From assembly GCA_038380435.1 (NCBI GenBank), contig JAWZYU010000007.1:25461001-25525000 (forward strand): 64,000 nucleotides of DNA, read 5' to 3'. The stretch comes from Ryuthela nishihirai. Its lineage: Eukaryota > Arthropoda > Arachnida > Araneae > Heptathelidae. Made by a program: the position numbers and the translations under genes. The notes beneath the pieces were generated by a model. The model was not told the DNA's origin. It did not search any database and saw only the letters and a program-made list of their open reading frames with translations. Of this stretch, positions 35,593 through 46,323 are shown piece after piece; the first letter of the stretch is position 1, and every line of letters starts with the position of its first letter.

Positions 35593-36930
35593 ACCAGTCA
35601 TCAGATCAATATTTGATTGCAAATGACTTGTGAATGTCACTCACACAACTAAGCAAATAAACACAATAAAAAAAGTTTATTCTGTTTCTATTGCTGACTC
35701 AGAAGAGACGCTTTAGGAGAAACACATTCACAGATCGACAAAGACACATCAACATTTACTTAAAAATGAAAAATAAAATTTTTAATTTTTAAGTAAAAGA
35801 ATATTTTACTTAAAAATTAAAAATAAAAATGAAAGATATTTACTCTCAAAACTAGGCATATGAACAGAATTAAAAATATTTCAATCATGTATGAGATTCT
35901 ACTAAGTAATTTGAATATATTCACTCAACATTGATAGATATTACATCTATCATCAAAAAATATTTCTTTTGAAATGAAGTCTGAATATCTTTTGTTTACA
36001 CATACCGGGAAGCGAAGAGAAAAAAACAAATATTGTAACATCTATGATGCTGACACTGTTGGACGTAAGTAAATAAAATACTTTCAACGTTTAATAAAAT
36101 ATAATTCTAAGATTTTGTCATTTTACTTGAAAACACTGATAACTTTCTTGTTTTTGTTGTATAATTTTTACCTTTCCTCACTTTGCTATAATTATTTAGC
36201 AAAATGTTTGAAACACAACCAACACTTTTCCGTAATAATATATTAGGCAAAATCCATATACACAAGCAGTCTCATTATTTAATTCAGATGCTACTATAGC
36301 AAATTGATCGTCTGCATCTGAAAAGCGTAAGATCGTGTTATTGAGGTCACGTCACGTGACATGCAGCCTGGAGCAGGCCTCTAGTTCAGACGATCTTGTC
36401 CGGCCCCCTGGATTAGTACGTCCCTGACTCAGGGGGGGGGGGGTTATTTTAATAATCCTCCCTTCCAGTTATCAGTTAGGAATCACTGCTTTAGAATAAG
36501 CCCGAAGTAGAAATTACTCAATAGCGAAACCTTTAGTCCTTTACGTAATGAAAGCGAAACGTTTAGTCATTGACGTAAAGTTTTCCCGCAGCGCACCGGG
36601 TGACGTTTTCTGTTGTCATGGTTGAGGCAGCTTACCGTACATTATTCCCCTGCACATCCGCTGGCGCCTCCGTGGAGTTGATTAGAAGATTATCTAGTCA
36701 CATATATTACTGAACACAATGTTTCATTTATCATCTCAGCCACAGAGTAAGTAAGGGTGACAGAGGGAAATCTCTGGTTGAGTCCAGTGGAGATCTGTAG
36801 TATCACTTAAATTTTTTGTTGAGCAATGCGTTAGCAAACGAGCAAGAAACAAACATCCCGGAAGATGTCACAACCACGACAAAAGTAAACATCACTAGCC
36901 TGTGGGAAAACTGCATATTAAGGGCTTTGC

Positions 36931-37296
36931 TGTTGTTGTTATTGTTTTACTCTGAGCAGCACTTTTGTGCACACAGTAGGCTAAATGGCCAAGTCATAAC
37001 GACCCCAAAAGCTCAGAGAAAGTTGGGGAAAGGGGCCCACTGGACAGCTCTTAGATGACCGATGGTAGCTTCCTGTCAAGGCCATCAGATCCATTTTTTA
37101 AAGTGCACAGGGTATAGCTCTGTTATACACGGAACCACGGATTAACGTTCCATCTGACGGACGGTAGCCTTTCCAAGCTCAGTCTGTCAAATCTATCACC
37201 GACGACAGAACGGTAGTTAGCGAAGATAAATCTCATTGCAGAAACACTTTGGGTTCGAACATGGGAACTGCAGAGTACGAGCCTGTAGAAAGCCAG
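36931..37296 (-). mobile_element. Old SINE A copy 12
   Basis: Modules in order with many substitutions: attgttttactctgagcagc, agcttcctgtcaaggccatc, and a head relic tttgggttcgaacatgggaa. TSD not resolved. Confidence 0.8.
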
Positions 37297-37662
37297 CTTA
37301 ATAATGAAGGCCATAATAGGTAACTTCATAATGCTACCTAAGGAGACAAATATTTTATAAATTAGCATAATATTATTACTGTTTGCTTTATGATAGAAAA
37401 GAATGAAGCTCACTGTAGTGCTAATTCATTTGCAGTAATTAGGCAAGTGGGAAAAAAATCAATCCATCTGCCTCCCGGAGGGGGATTTTTTCACACTTGG
37501 CTAATTGCTTTAAGGTATCGCTAAAAGAGGAATGAAACAACAGTTAATTACCATAATTAACATAACAATAATTAGATATGCATTCGTTTAAGAGTTTTGC
37601 TATTTTTAAATTTTACACTAACTGTTGCTGTAAGAATAATGCATTTGATATTACACCGAGTG

Positions 37663-37848
37663 GATATCACGGTTTAGTCAGAGGACCCTGAGTTCAAGTC
37701 CCGGATGAGGCATGGATATTTGTGTTGTCTTTCTGCTGAGGTCTCGCCTTCCTCACAGATCTTCTCTATGTCGCATAAGCTGACAGGATCCTCAATAGTT
37801 TCAGACATCTGTGTTAAGCAGCTGCTTGAGGAATTATTTATTAATTTT
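37663..37848 (+). mobile_element. SINE B copy 2, diverged
   Basis: Head relic ctgagttcaagtcccggatg, body gtctttctgctgaggtctcg, tail gcagctgcttgaggaattat. Followed almost directly by another copy in the same orientation. Confidence 0.75.
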
Positions 37849-37851
37849 TGG

Positions 37852-38052
37852 CCGTCATGTGGCCTATGGGTTAGAATGCTTGCCTACTGATCAAAGGAAC
37901 CTTGGTTCGAGCTCTGGGTAAAGCATGGATGTAGGTGTTATCTTTCTGCTGAGATCTCGCCTGCCTCATAGACTAATTATGGCATATAAACGTATAGGCT
38001 ACTGTCAGACCTCTGTGGAAAGCAGCTACTTAAGGGCACATTTTTTTTTTTA
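37852..38052 (+). mobile_element. SINE B copy 3, diverged
   Basis: Head gccgtcatgtggcctatggg, B box ccttggttcgagctctgg, body tttctgctgagatctcgcct, tail agcagctacttaagggcaca. Head-to-tail with copy 2. Confidence 0.75.
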
Positions 38053-38528
38053 TCAATATGCTTACTAACTTATTGCTTAACTAATTTGCTTAAACTACCT
38101 GCAATAATATTATAACAAAATAAAAAAAAAACGCTCCATTTTCGTGACGTCATCAAAGTGGCAGTCATATCCTTAACCATGGCCTGGTGCACCATATCAA
38201 AGCCAAACATCTCTCACTACGTATTGATTAGTTTTCACTTCTGACTTGTTCTAATGTACAAGACGCGAGATTTGTTGATATATAGTGAATATACGTATAT
38301 ATCATTTCCTCTTGACAAGCGGTTTTCCCACAGCACAATTCTGTGACATTTCCTCTTTGTCATAGTTGTGTCTTTTTAGTGGTGACGTCAGTTACTTGCT
38401 CATTTCCTAGTGCATTGCCTTGACAAACAAATTCTAGATATCTATAAGACTCAACCAGGGTTGTTCTCTGTGGCCATTACTTATTCTGTGACTCAGACGA
38501 CAAGTGAAGCATTGCGTTCAATAATATA

Positions 38529-38739
38529 AAAAATAAATAAATAAATACCCCCTCAAGCAGCTGCTTGCTACAGAGGTCTGACAGGAGCCTGTCAGTTTAT
38601 ATGCCACAGTAAGAGATCTGAGAGGACGGCAAGACCTCAGCAGAAAAACGACAAACACATCCATGCCTAAATCCGGGGTTCGAACCCAGGTCCCTTAGAT
38701 CAGTAGCCAAGCGTGCTAACCACTCGGCCACGGAACGGC
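38529..38739 (-). mobile_element. SINE B copy 4, full length
   Basis: TSD tcaataatata at 38518-38528 and 38740-38750. Head at right (ccactcggccacggaacggc), tail at left (aataaataaataaatacccc). The right TSD overlaps the first bases of the foldback MITE next to it. Confidence 0.88.
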
Positions 38740-38745
38740 TCAATA

Positions 38746-38830
38746 ATATACTGCTCACAAAAATTAGGGGATATTTCATCGCTTGCATATTCATTTTTGA
38801 AATATCCCCTAATTTTTGTGAGCAGTATAT
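38746..38830. mobile_element. 85-bp perfect foldback MITE (mariner-like ends)
   Basis: Two perfectly complementary 32-bp arms (38746-38777 and 38799-38830), core actgctcacaaaaattaggg, around a 21-base loop. TA-rich flanks and the tip sequence suggest a Tc1/mariner relative. Too short to code. Confidence 0.8.
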
Positions 38831-39069
38831 ATGTCTCTATGTGGTTAATCTTCTAACTAGCTCACGAACCAAGCTAGTATTTCATCCACTACTTGTCGTA
38901 TATAATTACCCGGAGTTTATTATCTCCGGTGAGATTCTTCATTAGAATTGCTCAGGATTGTGGAGTGAAGCGCTTTCAGAGTTTCTGATCAACGTTGTTG
39001 ATGATTAGCACGTTTGTCGTCTGAGATGGTTTCTGTGTAGATTCAATTACTGGAAAGTAAATGCTAAAA

Positions 39070-39515
39070 ATGGGTCGAATATGATGGAATGAAGCTCTGA
39101 GTTGAATACGATGGAGTAAAGCTCTGGTCAAATACGATAGATTGAAGCTCTGGATCGATTGGTTGGTTGTTTGGAGTTTTATGGCACATCGGCAACTAAC
39201 GCCATATTGCCCCAAACACATGGTAGATCCAGTAAAAAATAAACGGATAAAAGTCATTGATAAAACCAAAAGTTAAAATTAGCAGACAAAGAGGATGAAA
39301 GTAACAATAATATAAAAGACAGAACAAGAAGCAAAAATGTAAAACAAACAATGTATATATGAACAAGGGTAAAATGAGTCAACAATTGTAAAAACAGAAA
39401 AAGAACAAATGGGTTTATAGGACCTATATTATAATATTATAAAAATACTCAAAAGTTCAAAATGGACAAAATATTAAAAACTTCTAGCCGAATACGATGA
39501 AATGATGCTCTGGGG
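39070..39515. repeat. Short minisatellite interrupted by about 330 bp
   Basis: Units of about 29 bp (cgaatatgatggaatgaagctctg and variants) at about 39075-39152. One more unit (cgaatacgatgaaatgatgc) lies at about 39486-39512. The intervening block starts near gatcgattggttggttgttt and looks like an insertion of unknown type. Confidence 0.55.
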
Positions 39516-39628
39516 CGAATCTCTTTTTAAAACGTATGCTCTTTCTGAGTCACTGCAATCTTCAGAAAGGATCCTGCAATCTCATAAGGAATTTATATAA
39601 AAAGTAATAATTTAATCTTATATAATAT

Positions 39629-40206
39629 ATACATGGTTTCCAAAAATTATGGAAAATTCCTATGTTAAGTCAATGGGAAACTAAAGTCAAAGCTCTATAA
39701 CTACGAAAATAAGTTTTTCTGCTTTGAAAAATGTGATTGCAGATAAAGATCTCAATCAAATAAATCAATATCTCGTTTTTCAACAATATTCGTTCAGTAT
39801 TTAATGAGCTATGGAAGTTTGAATATTGAACAACAGCAATGCCAGTTTTAAGAAACTTAAAAAAAACCCTGAAGAATAGTGAAAGAATTCTTCACACAAG
39901 TTCTAAAATACAAACTTATTTTATTCCACACTTTAATACAATACTTATTACTAATTTTTAAATAACTTCTGAAGACAATTTTTGTGGCTGGCATTGCTAT
40001 CGCTAAATATTCAAACTTCCTTAGCTCATTAAATATTGACCGAAATTGTTGAAAACCAAGATATTGATTTATTTGATTTAGATCTTTATCTGCAATCACA
40101 TTGTTGAAAACACAAAAAAAACTTATTTTAGAAGTTAAAGAGCTTTGACGTTAGCTTCCCATTGACTTAACATAGGGATTTTCCTTAATTTATCTAACCA
40201 GTGTAA
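39629..40206. mobile_element. Foldback element with long arms, family F copy 2
   Basis: The left arm (about 39629-39863) and right arm (about 39975-40206) are reverse complements over about 230 bp with scattered differences. Key words are tatgttaagtcaatgggaa, aaataagttttt, tatttaatgagcta and gcaatgccag. Tips read tacatggtttcc and, in reverse, tacactggttag. No ORF belongs to it. Confidence 0.8.
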
Positions 40207-40929
40207 TAAACATCTGCCAAATATTAGGCAGCGGCTATTTTTAAGTATTAAAGTAGTGGCATGTTATGTATCACGAAATCAATTTCGTTAGCTTATCAAG
40301 GAATGAAACAAACGTTAAATAGAAATAAATTTTAAAATTCCGTGTATTACCTACAGAAAAGCAAAAACCTATTCATAGAAGAAAAAAAAAAGTTATAATA
40401 GTTTGATTGTTTAATTATATTGAGTACTAATATTTTTTGATCGACTATGACGAGTTTTATAAAAAAAAAAAAACTAGTAGACTAACTCACACCTTGATAT
40501 AATGACGCAGAGTAGCAGTCGTATTCCGAGAAGTGCGGAGACACATGTTTATGCCTGGGTGATGTCCCGAAAGGGTCACGACTCGGGTCCTTGTAATCCT
40601 GCAGTTAATGGCAGAAATTTGGTGTGGTGGTCTCACTTATTTATTGCTACGTAGGATTTAGAGATTGAGTTGTAGATGCAGTGGACTGGGATTGATTCTG
40701 TTGCAAGTGCCCGAAATCTGTAAAGATTTTACATAACTTTGGTTTCGCATTTAGAAAATAAAAATATCGATGCTTTAACGAATTTAATTTATTTTTCAAA
40801 ATAGTTAGATATTTATATAAGCAGCTTTTTTCGGTTGAGGAGCAATTCATGGCTTTTTTTTTTGCGGGGGCTGAATTTAGGTATTAAAACCATTACGTTG
40901 CACTAAGTTACATTTAGAGGAAACTATAC

Positions 40930-41742
40930 TGATTACAGGGGCTGCAGAACCACGCTAACGTATCGTGCAGCTGTCAGTGTTCCTATGATGCGGACAAGAG
41001 GTGACCTGCTGTCATATCCAATAGCATCCCATACCATTATGCCTGGCTGACGGGGGACGGGGGTGGCGCAGTCAGTAGCGTGCCAGCCTCGTAATCTGTA
41101 GTTCCCAGGTTCGAGTCCCAGCTGGGTTAGAGTTGAGATTTATCTCCGCAAAATTCCCCGCCCTGCCCACGGTCAGTAGGGGACACTGATGGGCTTGGAA
41201 AGGCCGCCGTCCGTCGGATGGAACGTTAAGCCGTGAACCCGTATGCGGGAGAGCCATACCCTGTGCACGTTAAAGAACACGCTGGATGGCCTTGACGGGA
41301 GGCTACCATCTGTGTCCCAACAGCTGTTCCAGTGGGTCCCCTCCCTTAACCTTCTCTGAGCCTTCGGGGTCCATGTGACCTGGCTATTTAGCCCATGGTG
41401 TGCAAAAAAGTGCCGCTCAGAGGTAAAACAACCCAACTCTGGCTGACGGACGGTGTGCCGTTTGCGAAACAAAGCTGGATTCGTGCTCTAACCAGGTTAT
41501 CGCCATACACAGATCCGTAGATCCAGACAGAAACGAGATTCAATATTAAACACAACAGTGTTCCATTCGTGACCCCAGTTTGCACGACTTTGATACCAAG
41601 CCAGACGAGCGCTGCGATGGTTTTCAGTCAATTGTAATCGACGTAACGGTTGCCTAGAGCGCAGGTGTACCTCATGCAACCTTCGGTTTACCGTTTGGGT
41701 CGTTATGGGGATGTCCATGGCTATGGACACAGCCAACACCAC
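40930..41742 (-). pseudogene. Tc1-type transposase fragment split by a SINE
   Basis: On minus, 41742-41497 reads TTQTVNRRLHEVHLRSRQPL, then NTVVFNIESRFCLDLRICVW, the HTH end and first catalytic-block region of a Tc1/Tc3-type transposase. The Asp of the usual FSDES block is Asn. After the SINE at 41054-41438 the homology continues at about 41040-40930 with GIMVWDAIGYDSRSPLV and ARYVSVVLQPL. It has stops and frame changes; no third catalytic block is seen. Confidence 0.72.
41054..41438 (+). mobile_element. SINE A copy 13, full length
   Basis: TSD ctggctgacgg at 41043-41053 and 41439-41449. It interrupts the Tc1-type transposase relic. Confidence 0.94.
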
Positions 41743-41936
41743 CTAGAGGAGAAGGCCATACCAGGCGCTGAAGCGATGCTGATGACGTCAAATTTAGTCG
41801 ACCCGTAGTCGACTTAGGCAACACAGGAGAACGTGGTATTCTAGTAGCGTCGCCTCCATCTTGTTTTGTTAGTGTTTAACTAGTTTTGCAGCGTTTGATT
41901 TGGTGTGTGCACAGATTCAATAATTCTTCTAGCGAA

Positions 41937-43927
41937 ATGCCATCGCGCTGCTGCATTCCTCGTGTTGGAGCAATTACGACGGGAAAAGGAAATTTCCAGA
42001 AGATACAGATTTGCGACAGAAGTGAATTCGTTACATACCAACACAAAACTATCCAAGGTAAGGAGAACTTTATTCTGTATTAATATCTGTTGTCATATTT
42101 ATGAACTTCTAAAGTGAAAATTATCGTTTTAATTATTGTATGTTACGCTTTTATAATATACATATATATATAATATCATTGATCTTGTATGAATTAATTT
42201 GACGTTATTTTTCTTAGGTAAAAGTTTAAATGTCGAATTTACATATGTTAAAATGCTTAAATAGAAAAGAAAATTTCACAGTGACTAGACATTATTTAAT
42301 AGATTACAGTAGTAGGTTAGGAAATTGATACTTTTGTTGGGAGAGTTTCAGAGTCTAATGTTATATCACTATATTTATATATCATAGAGTTTAATTATAT
42401 CTCTCGTATAAGCTAATATGATGATAATGTTAAACTTTAAATACATATATGAGCCAAAGGCAAGATCATAGGAAAACCTACTTTTAAATACAAAATCTCT
42501 GCAGAAGTATTAGAAATTTTTTTGGTGTTGTTGGTATAGTTGGATACAAATTGGACCTAGGTTCAAAACTAGAGATGGCTTTGTGAATATGTATTGTTTT
42601 CCTGCTGAAGTCTTGCCATCCTCACACATCAGCTATATTATAATAAAGGTATGACAGGCTTTATGAAGAAATTAATCTGCATAATTATATCTCTGAAATA
42701 AAGTCAAGGTGTAGTGGATATTAAAGAATGGTTGGGATACAGCTAATGTACATATGGATTAATAAATGAAAAGATATTTTGAAAAAGGATTTAATAGTAA
42801 AGAAAGAATTTTTCTACATTGAAAGGAGTAATTAAAAGTGCATATATTTCCAATCGCACTGATTCTAAAATGAGATAAGTCAGGTGTATTATAATAAAAC
42901 AATCTACTGCCATATCTTTATTGCATGTGGCTGCAGCTTTTGTTTTAATTTTGTTAGAAATGTATTCTATAATCATATTAGAGAATATTTGAGGGGATAT
43001 CTGTCATTTCATCTATTATGCGAATATAAATATATTAAATACCATAAATGCATAAAATATTGTTTTCAAGTTAACTTCAAAGTTTAACCTCTGTACTGAC
43101 CACTGGTTTGGAATTTACAACTGAAGGAGTCAAAAAATTATCATAAAAATTTGAGGTATTTTGATTTTACTGATATGTAATGGTAAAAGTTTATTGTAGA
43201 AACTGTCGACAACAGTAAACTTCCTGACCAATAAATTCCTAATACCTTTCAGCATTAGTATAATACCAGGTGCTGTCTATATAAACAAATTTATGCCTAA
43301 TAAACTGAAAATTACAGTAAGAGGAAATTGTCTGAAACAATAAACTTATTACTGGAGTTGTTTTCAGGCTCAATTCCTGGACTGGAATATTTCAAACCTT
43401 TAAACATTCATTCATAAGAGTGTTGTTTTAAATGATTTTCAGCTCAGTATGATTTTTCGCATTTTATTTTACATTATCACCTTATAGTGGCATTACCAAA
43501 AGCACTTTATGGTTAGTATTAGCAGTGGAATGTTATTAGATGGTTAGCATTAGCTTTCAAGGTGAACTATATATGATAAAAGAAGTGCTAGAAATATTAA
43601 GAAAAACCAGCTTACTGGTAGAATAGGTGCATTCCTTGGGAGAATTTATTCTTTTAACCATGGATTTTTATTGAAATCTTGGAAAATAAACCTTCGAAGG
43701 AAAAAAGTCTTCAGTTCTGAATAAATTTTTTTAGTGTATGGTGAACAGTATTCCTGGTGTTTGGTTTTTTGTTTTAATGTTTATCATTCATCAGAGGTTT
43801 TTGTGTACATATTCTCAATATTTCTTTTGCATACAGAGGTGTGTGAACTCCACTTTGCAACATCTAATGTTGAAAGAGAAACCAACATGTTTGACATGAA
43901 AACTGGGAGAAAGCTTTCTGACCTCTA
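41937..43927 (+). pseudogene. Two-exon THAP-domain gene or pseudogene
   Basis: Exon 1 (41937-42057) starts MPSRCCIP, the usual THAP opening with its Cys pair, and ends at a strong donor AAG|GTAAGG. Exon 2 (from 43837) follows an acceptor tttcttttgcatacag and reads VCELHFATSNVERETNMFDM, then KTGRKL, the second half of the C2CH zinc finger. It stops at 43927. Splicing keeps one frame open from ATG to TAA, about 70 residues. However, the THAP-like residues of exon 1 after MPSRCCIP (CWSNYDGKRKFPEDTDLRQK) lie in a different frame, ending in a stop, so two compensating indels are implied. After 43927 the ancestral frame seems to continue (PLKYPYTDGEG). Either a decayed gene or a sequence error. THAP proteins bind DNA and are often transposon-derived. 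Confidence 0.55.
42540..42665 (+). mobile_element. Old SINE B fragment
   Basis: Inside the putative THAP intron: ggacctaggttcaaaact, then ttttcctgctgaagtcttgcc and catcctcacaca. Strongly diverged. Confidence 0.5.
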
Positions 43928-44129
43928 AAGTATCCATATACTGATGGAGAGGGAATGTTTGCTATATGACCAGTGTGTTAATGCCTGTTCAACTACTTTT
44001 AAAGCATCCACAAATACACTTAAAAAAAATATTGTGCCCAAAACAATAAGGAGCCTTCTCATACAGAGCATGCCCTGCCAAAACTGAAATCATTGCTGAC
44101 CACTACCTCAGTCAGAGTTTACAGAGAAA

Positions 44130-44190
44130 TAACTATGCACTGTCATAAAAGAACCTCAGAAAGTTTACCTTTTATGACAGTGCATAGTTA
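44130..44190. repeat. Perfect 22-bp inverted repeat, 61-base hairpin
   Basis: Left arm 44130-44151 (core aactatgcactgtcataaaa) and right arm 44169-44190 pair without mismatch around a 17-base loop. It could be a tiny MITE or a small-RNA-like hairpin. It lies about 200 bp after the THAP exon 2. Confidence 0.75.
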
Positions 44191-44317
44191 CTAATCATTA
44201 TGACACTTTAGGTGAAATAACCTTTGATTGTTTATGAAATAGGAATAAAAATCACTGAACCATATATTTTATAGTATATTTAATGAGTATTGTTTCTTTT
44301 TTTGACTCAACTGTTAG

Positions 44318-44447
44318 TACTTGGCAAAAAACGTAGTACGAAAAAACTTATTTTATTTCACAAAGAAAGCATGTTCTCCTTTTATAACACTAGCATCGAG
44401 TAACCCTACGTCTGGTGGTTATGTGTTTGGATCTCACCTGGCTCAAG
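44318..44447 (+). other. Candidate internal exon, possibly RanBP3-like
   Basis: A strong acceptor (tttctttttttgactcaactgttag) precedes an open stretch of 130 bp ending at CAAG|GTAATT. The reading frame gives CSPFITLASSNPTSGGYVFG, which recalls the FG-containing segment of Ran-binding protein 3. I cannot find the neighbouring exons, so both the exon and the family are tentative. It would place a host gene on the plus strand here. Confidence 0.25.
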
Positions 44448-46249
44448 GTAATTTTTCCACTATGCTCATTATCATCATAATACTTAAGGAGTTTGATAGT
44501 GATTAAATGTTAGTAAATCAATGAGGTACTGTGGATTAATTTGTGTATGTTACTTTCACTTTGAGAAAAATTATATTCAGATTTTTATACAATTTGATAT
44601 TGTGTTAAAATCAAAATGCTGATTGTCTAATTTCACACCTTAAAAATTACTCTTATGAGATTTAATATAATTCAAAAATTTATGTATGGTAATCTCAATT
44701 ATGTTACAAATTTGATATCAGTGGTTGATATTTTTAAGTAAATATTTTATTGAGTCCTGAATCCAATGTCTTAATTTCACCCAATGCAAATAATTTATTT
44801 TAAACTGTTAAATAAAGATAATTAAATAAAGAAATTATTAATCTTCATTCATCTTTAATATCTGGAAAACAATTTCCACAGGCTTTTAGCCAGTAATTGA
44901 ACATGGATCTTCTATAAAGCATGCTTTTAGATTTTTCATATTACAGAAGTCTTTGGATTGTCCATCTGCTCGTGTACTTGGTTAGTCCCAAGTACCTTAA
45001 AGTACCTAATGTTAAAAAGAAGGTTAAGAAATATCAAATTTGGAGGGAGGTAAAAATAGCTGGTTGTCATTGTCATCAGTTAGCATGAAGCGTTTTGGAA
45101 AGTAATGATACACTGTGATGGAAACATCATAGACCCACCTTCAAATAATTATAGCTCAATAAGTACAATGGTGGTAAACCCTTTGGAATGGTGTGCTATT
45201 GTTTCAACCATTGTTTTTTAGACATAAAAACTGGTTAACTTTATTGTCAAATATTTTGCAATATTTTAGTGGAAATTTTATTGCATGCAAGCTGCAATAG
45301 CTATTTTCATTTCCTTTAACTATATTCTGCTACTGTACAGGGTCTACTAGATTTATTTTATTTTTATTTTACTGATTTAACATGTCTTTTGTGGTTAAAT
45401 CTATGATCAAAGGGAATCTCTACCTGCATTTGTCAGTAGGTTATTTTTTAATTTTGTGTTTAGTGTTACTTTTGAGTGATCTTTTGCCAATTCCACAACA
45501 TTTTCACTTCCCACTATACTGTTATGGCTGGACCCCTGAAGATAAATTATATTTTTGGTTGTCTTTAAATTTTTTCATCAATGTATCAAATACTTGTGGT
45601 GGATGCTTTTGTTTGGACAGCTATTCAGTACTGGATGCAGTATGTGACAGTATATGATATGATTTTCTTTCCAATCCATTTCATTGCTTCTGTTATACAT
45701 GTACTTAGTGGGGGTTTGAAATTTATAATTTTCTGTAGGAACATATACCACCAGTTTCTGGATGAAATGATCAACTGAAACTCATTAAACTGCAAATAGA
45801 ATTTTCTGAATATTATTTTTCCTTCATTACTTTAAATTGAGAACAATATAAGCAGAAAACTTAAGTGTCAATCTTTGGTTTTTGTAAAAGCCATGGGAGA
45901 TTTAGGAAGTTAATTTATTCCTTGATTTTCTTTAATATATATGCATATCTTGTGGCTTCTGCTGCCTTGCAAATGTAGGATTTTTTAAATTTCTAATAGT
46001 GATTGCCTATGAACTAGCCTGGTCAACAGCAATAAGGTTTTCTGTATCATTGCGGGATGTCAGTTTCTGCTTGGAGGGAGATGATTGACTATTATTATTA
46101 GAAACCTTGTACTGGTTCTGACACTTATTTTCTTCTTCCAAGTTCTTTGTTAATAATTGGTTTTACACTGACAGTGAGTTCAAGTAATATTAAAATTTTA
46201 GTGTAAGAATATCTGTTTACAAAGGAAAAATACCCTGTTGTTCTTAGCA
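44448..46249. other. AT-rich, low-repeat sequence
   Basis: No assigned gene. The frames 45382-45657 and 45581-45778 overlap and are hydrophobic (WTAIQYWMQYVTVYDMIFFP), but I recognise no family. They could be chance frames in T-rich DNA. Confidence 0.35.
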
Positions 46250-46267
46250 TTTGAAAGTATCTTCACC

Positions 46268-46269
46268 AG

Positions 46270-46308
<39 letters not shown>
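46268..46308. repeat. (ATC)n microsatellite, 3' tail of the RTE element
   Basis: About 13 uninterrupted atc units directly at the 3' end of the minus-strand LINE. Confidence 0.9.
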
Positions 46309-46310
<2 letters not shown>

Positions 46311-46323
46311 CAAGCAGCCATGG

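Larger units (their letters stand above)
33924..36426. mobile_element. Possible hAT-like non-autonomous element
   Basis: The left end CAGGGACGTCTCCAGAATTT and the right end, reverse complement CAGGGACGTACTAATCCAGG, share the first nine bases. The eight flanking bases are actagggg and actcaggg (six of eight equal), as for a hAT 8-bp duplication. The interior has no transposase but contains a smaller MITE and SINE copy 11. The pairing could be accidental. Confidence 0.4.

Noticed and set aside
45382..45778. Overlapping hydrophobic frames as an insect odorant or other membrane receptor
   Set aside because: There is no diagnostic motif, two frames would be needed, and T-rich DNA gives hydrophobic frames by chance.
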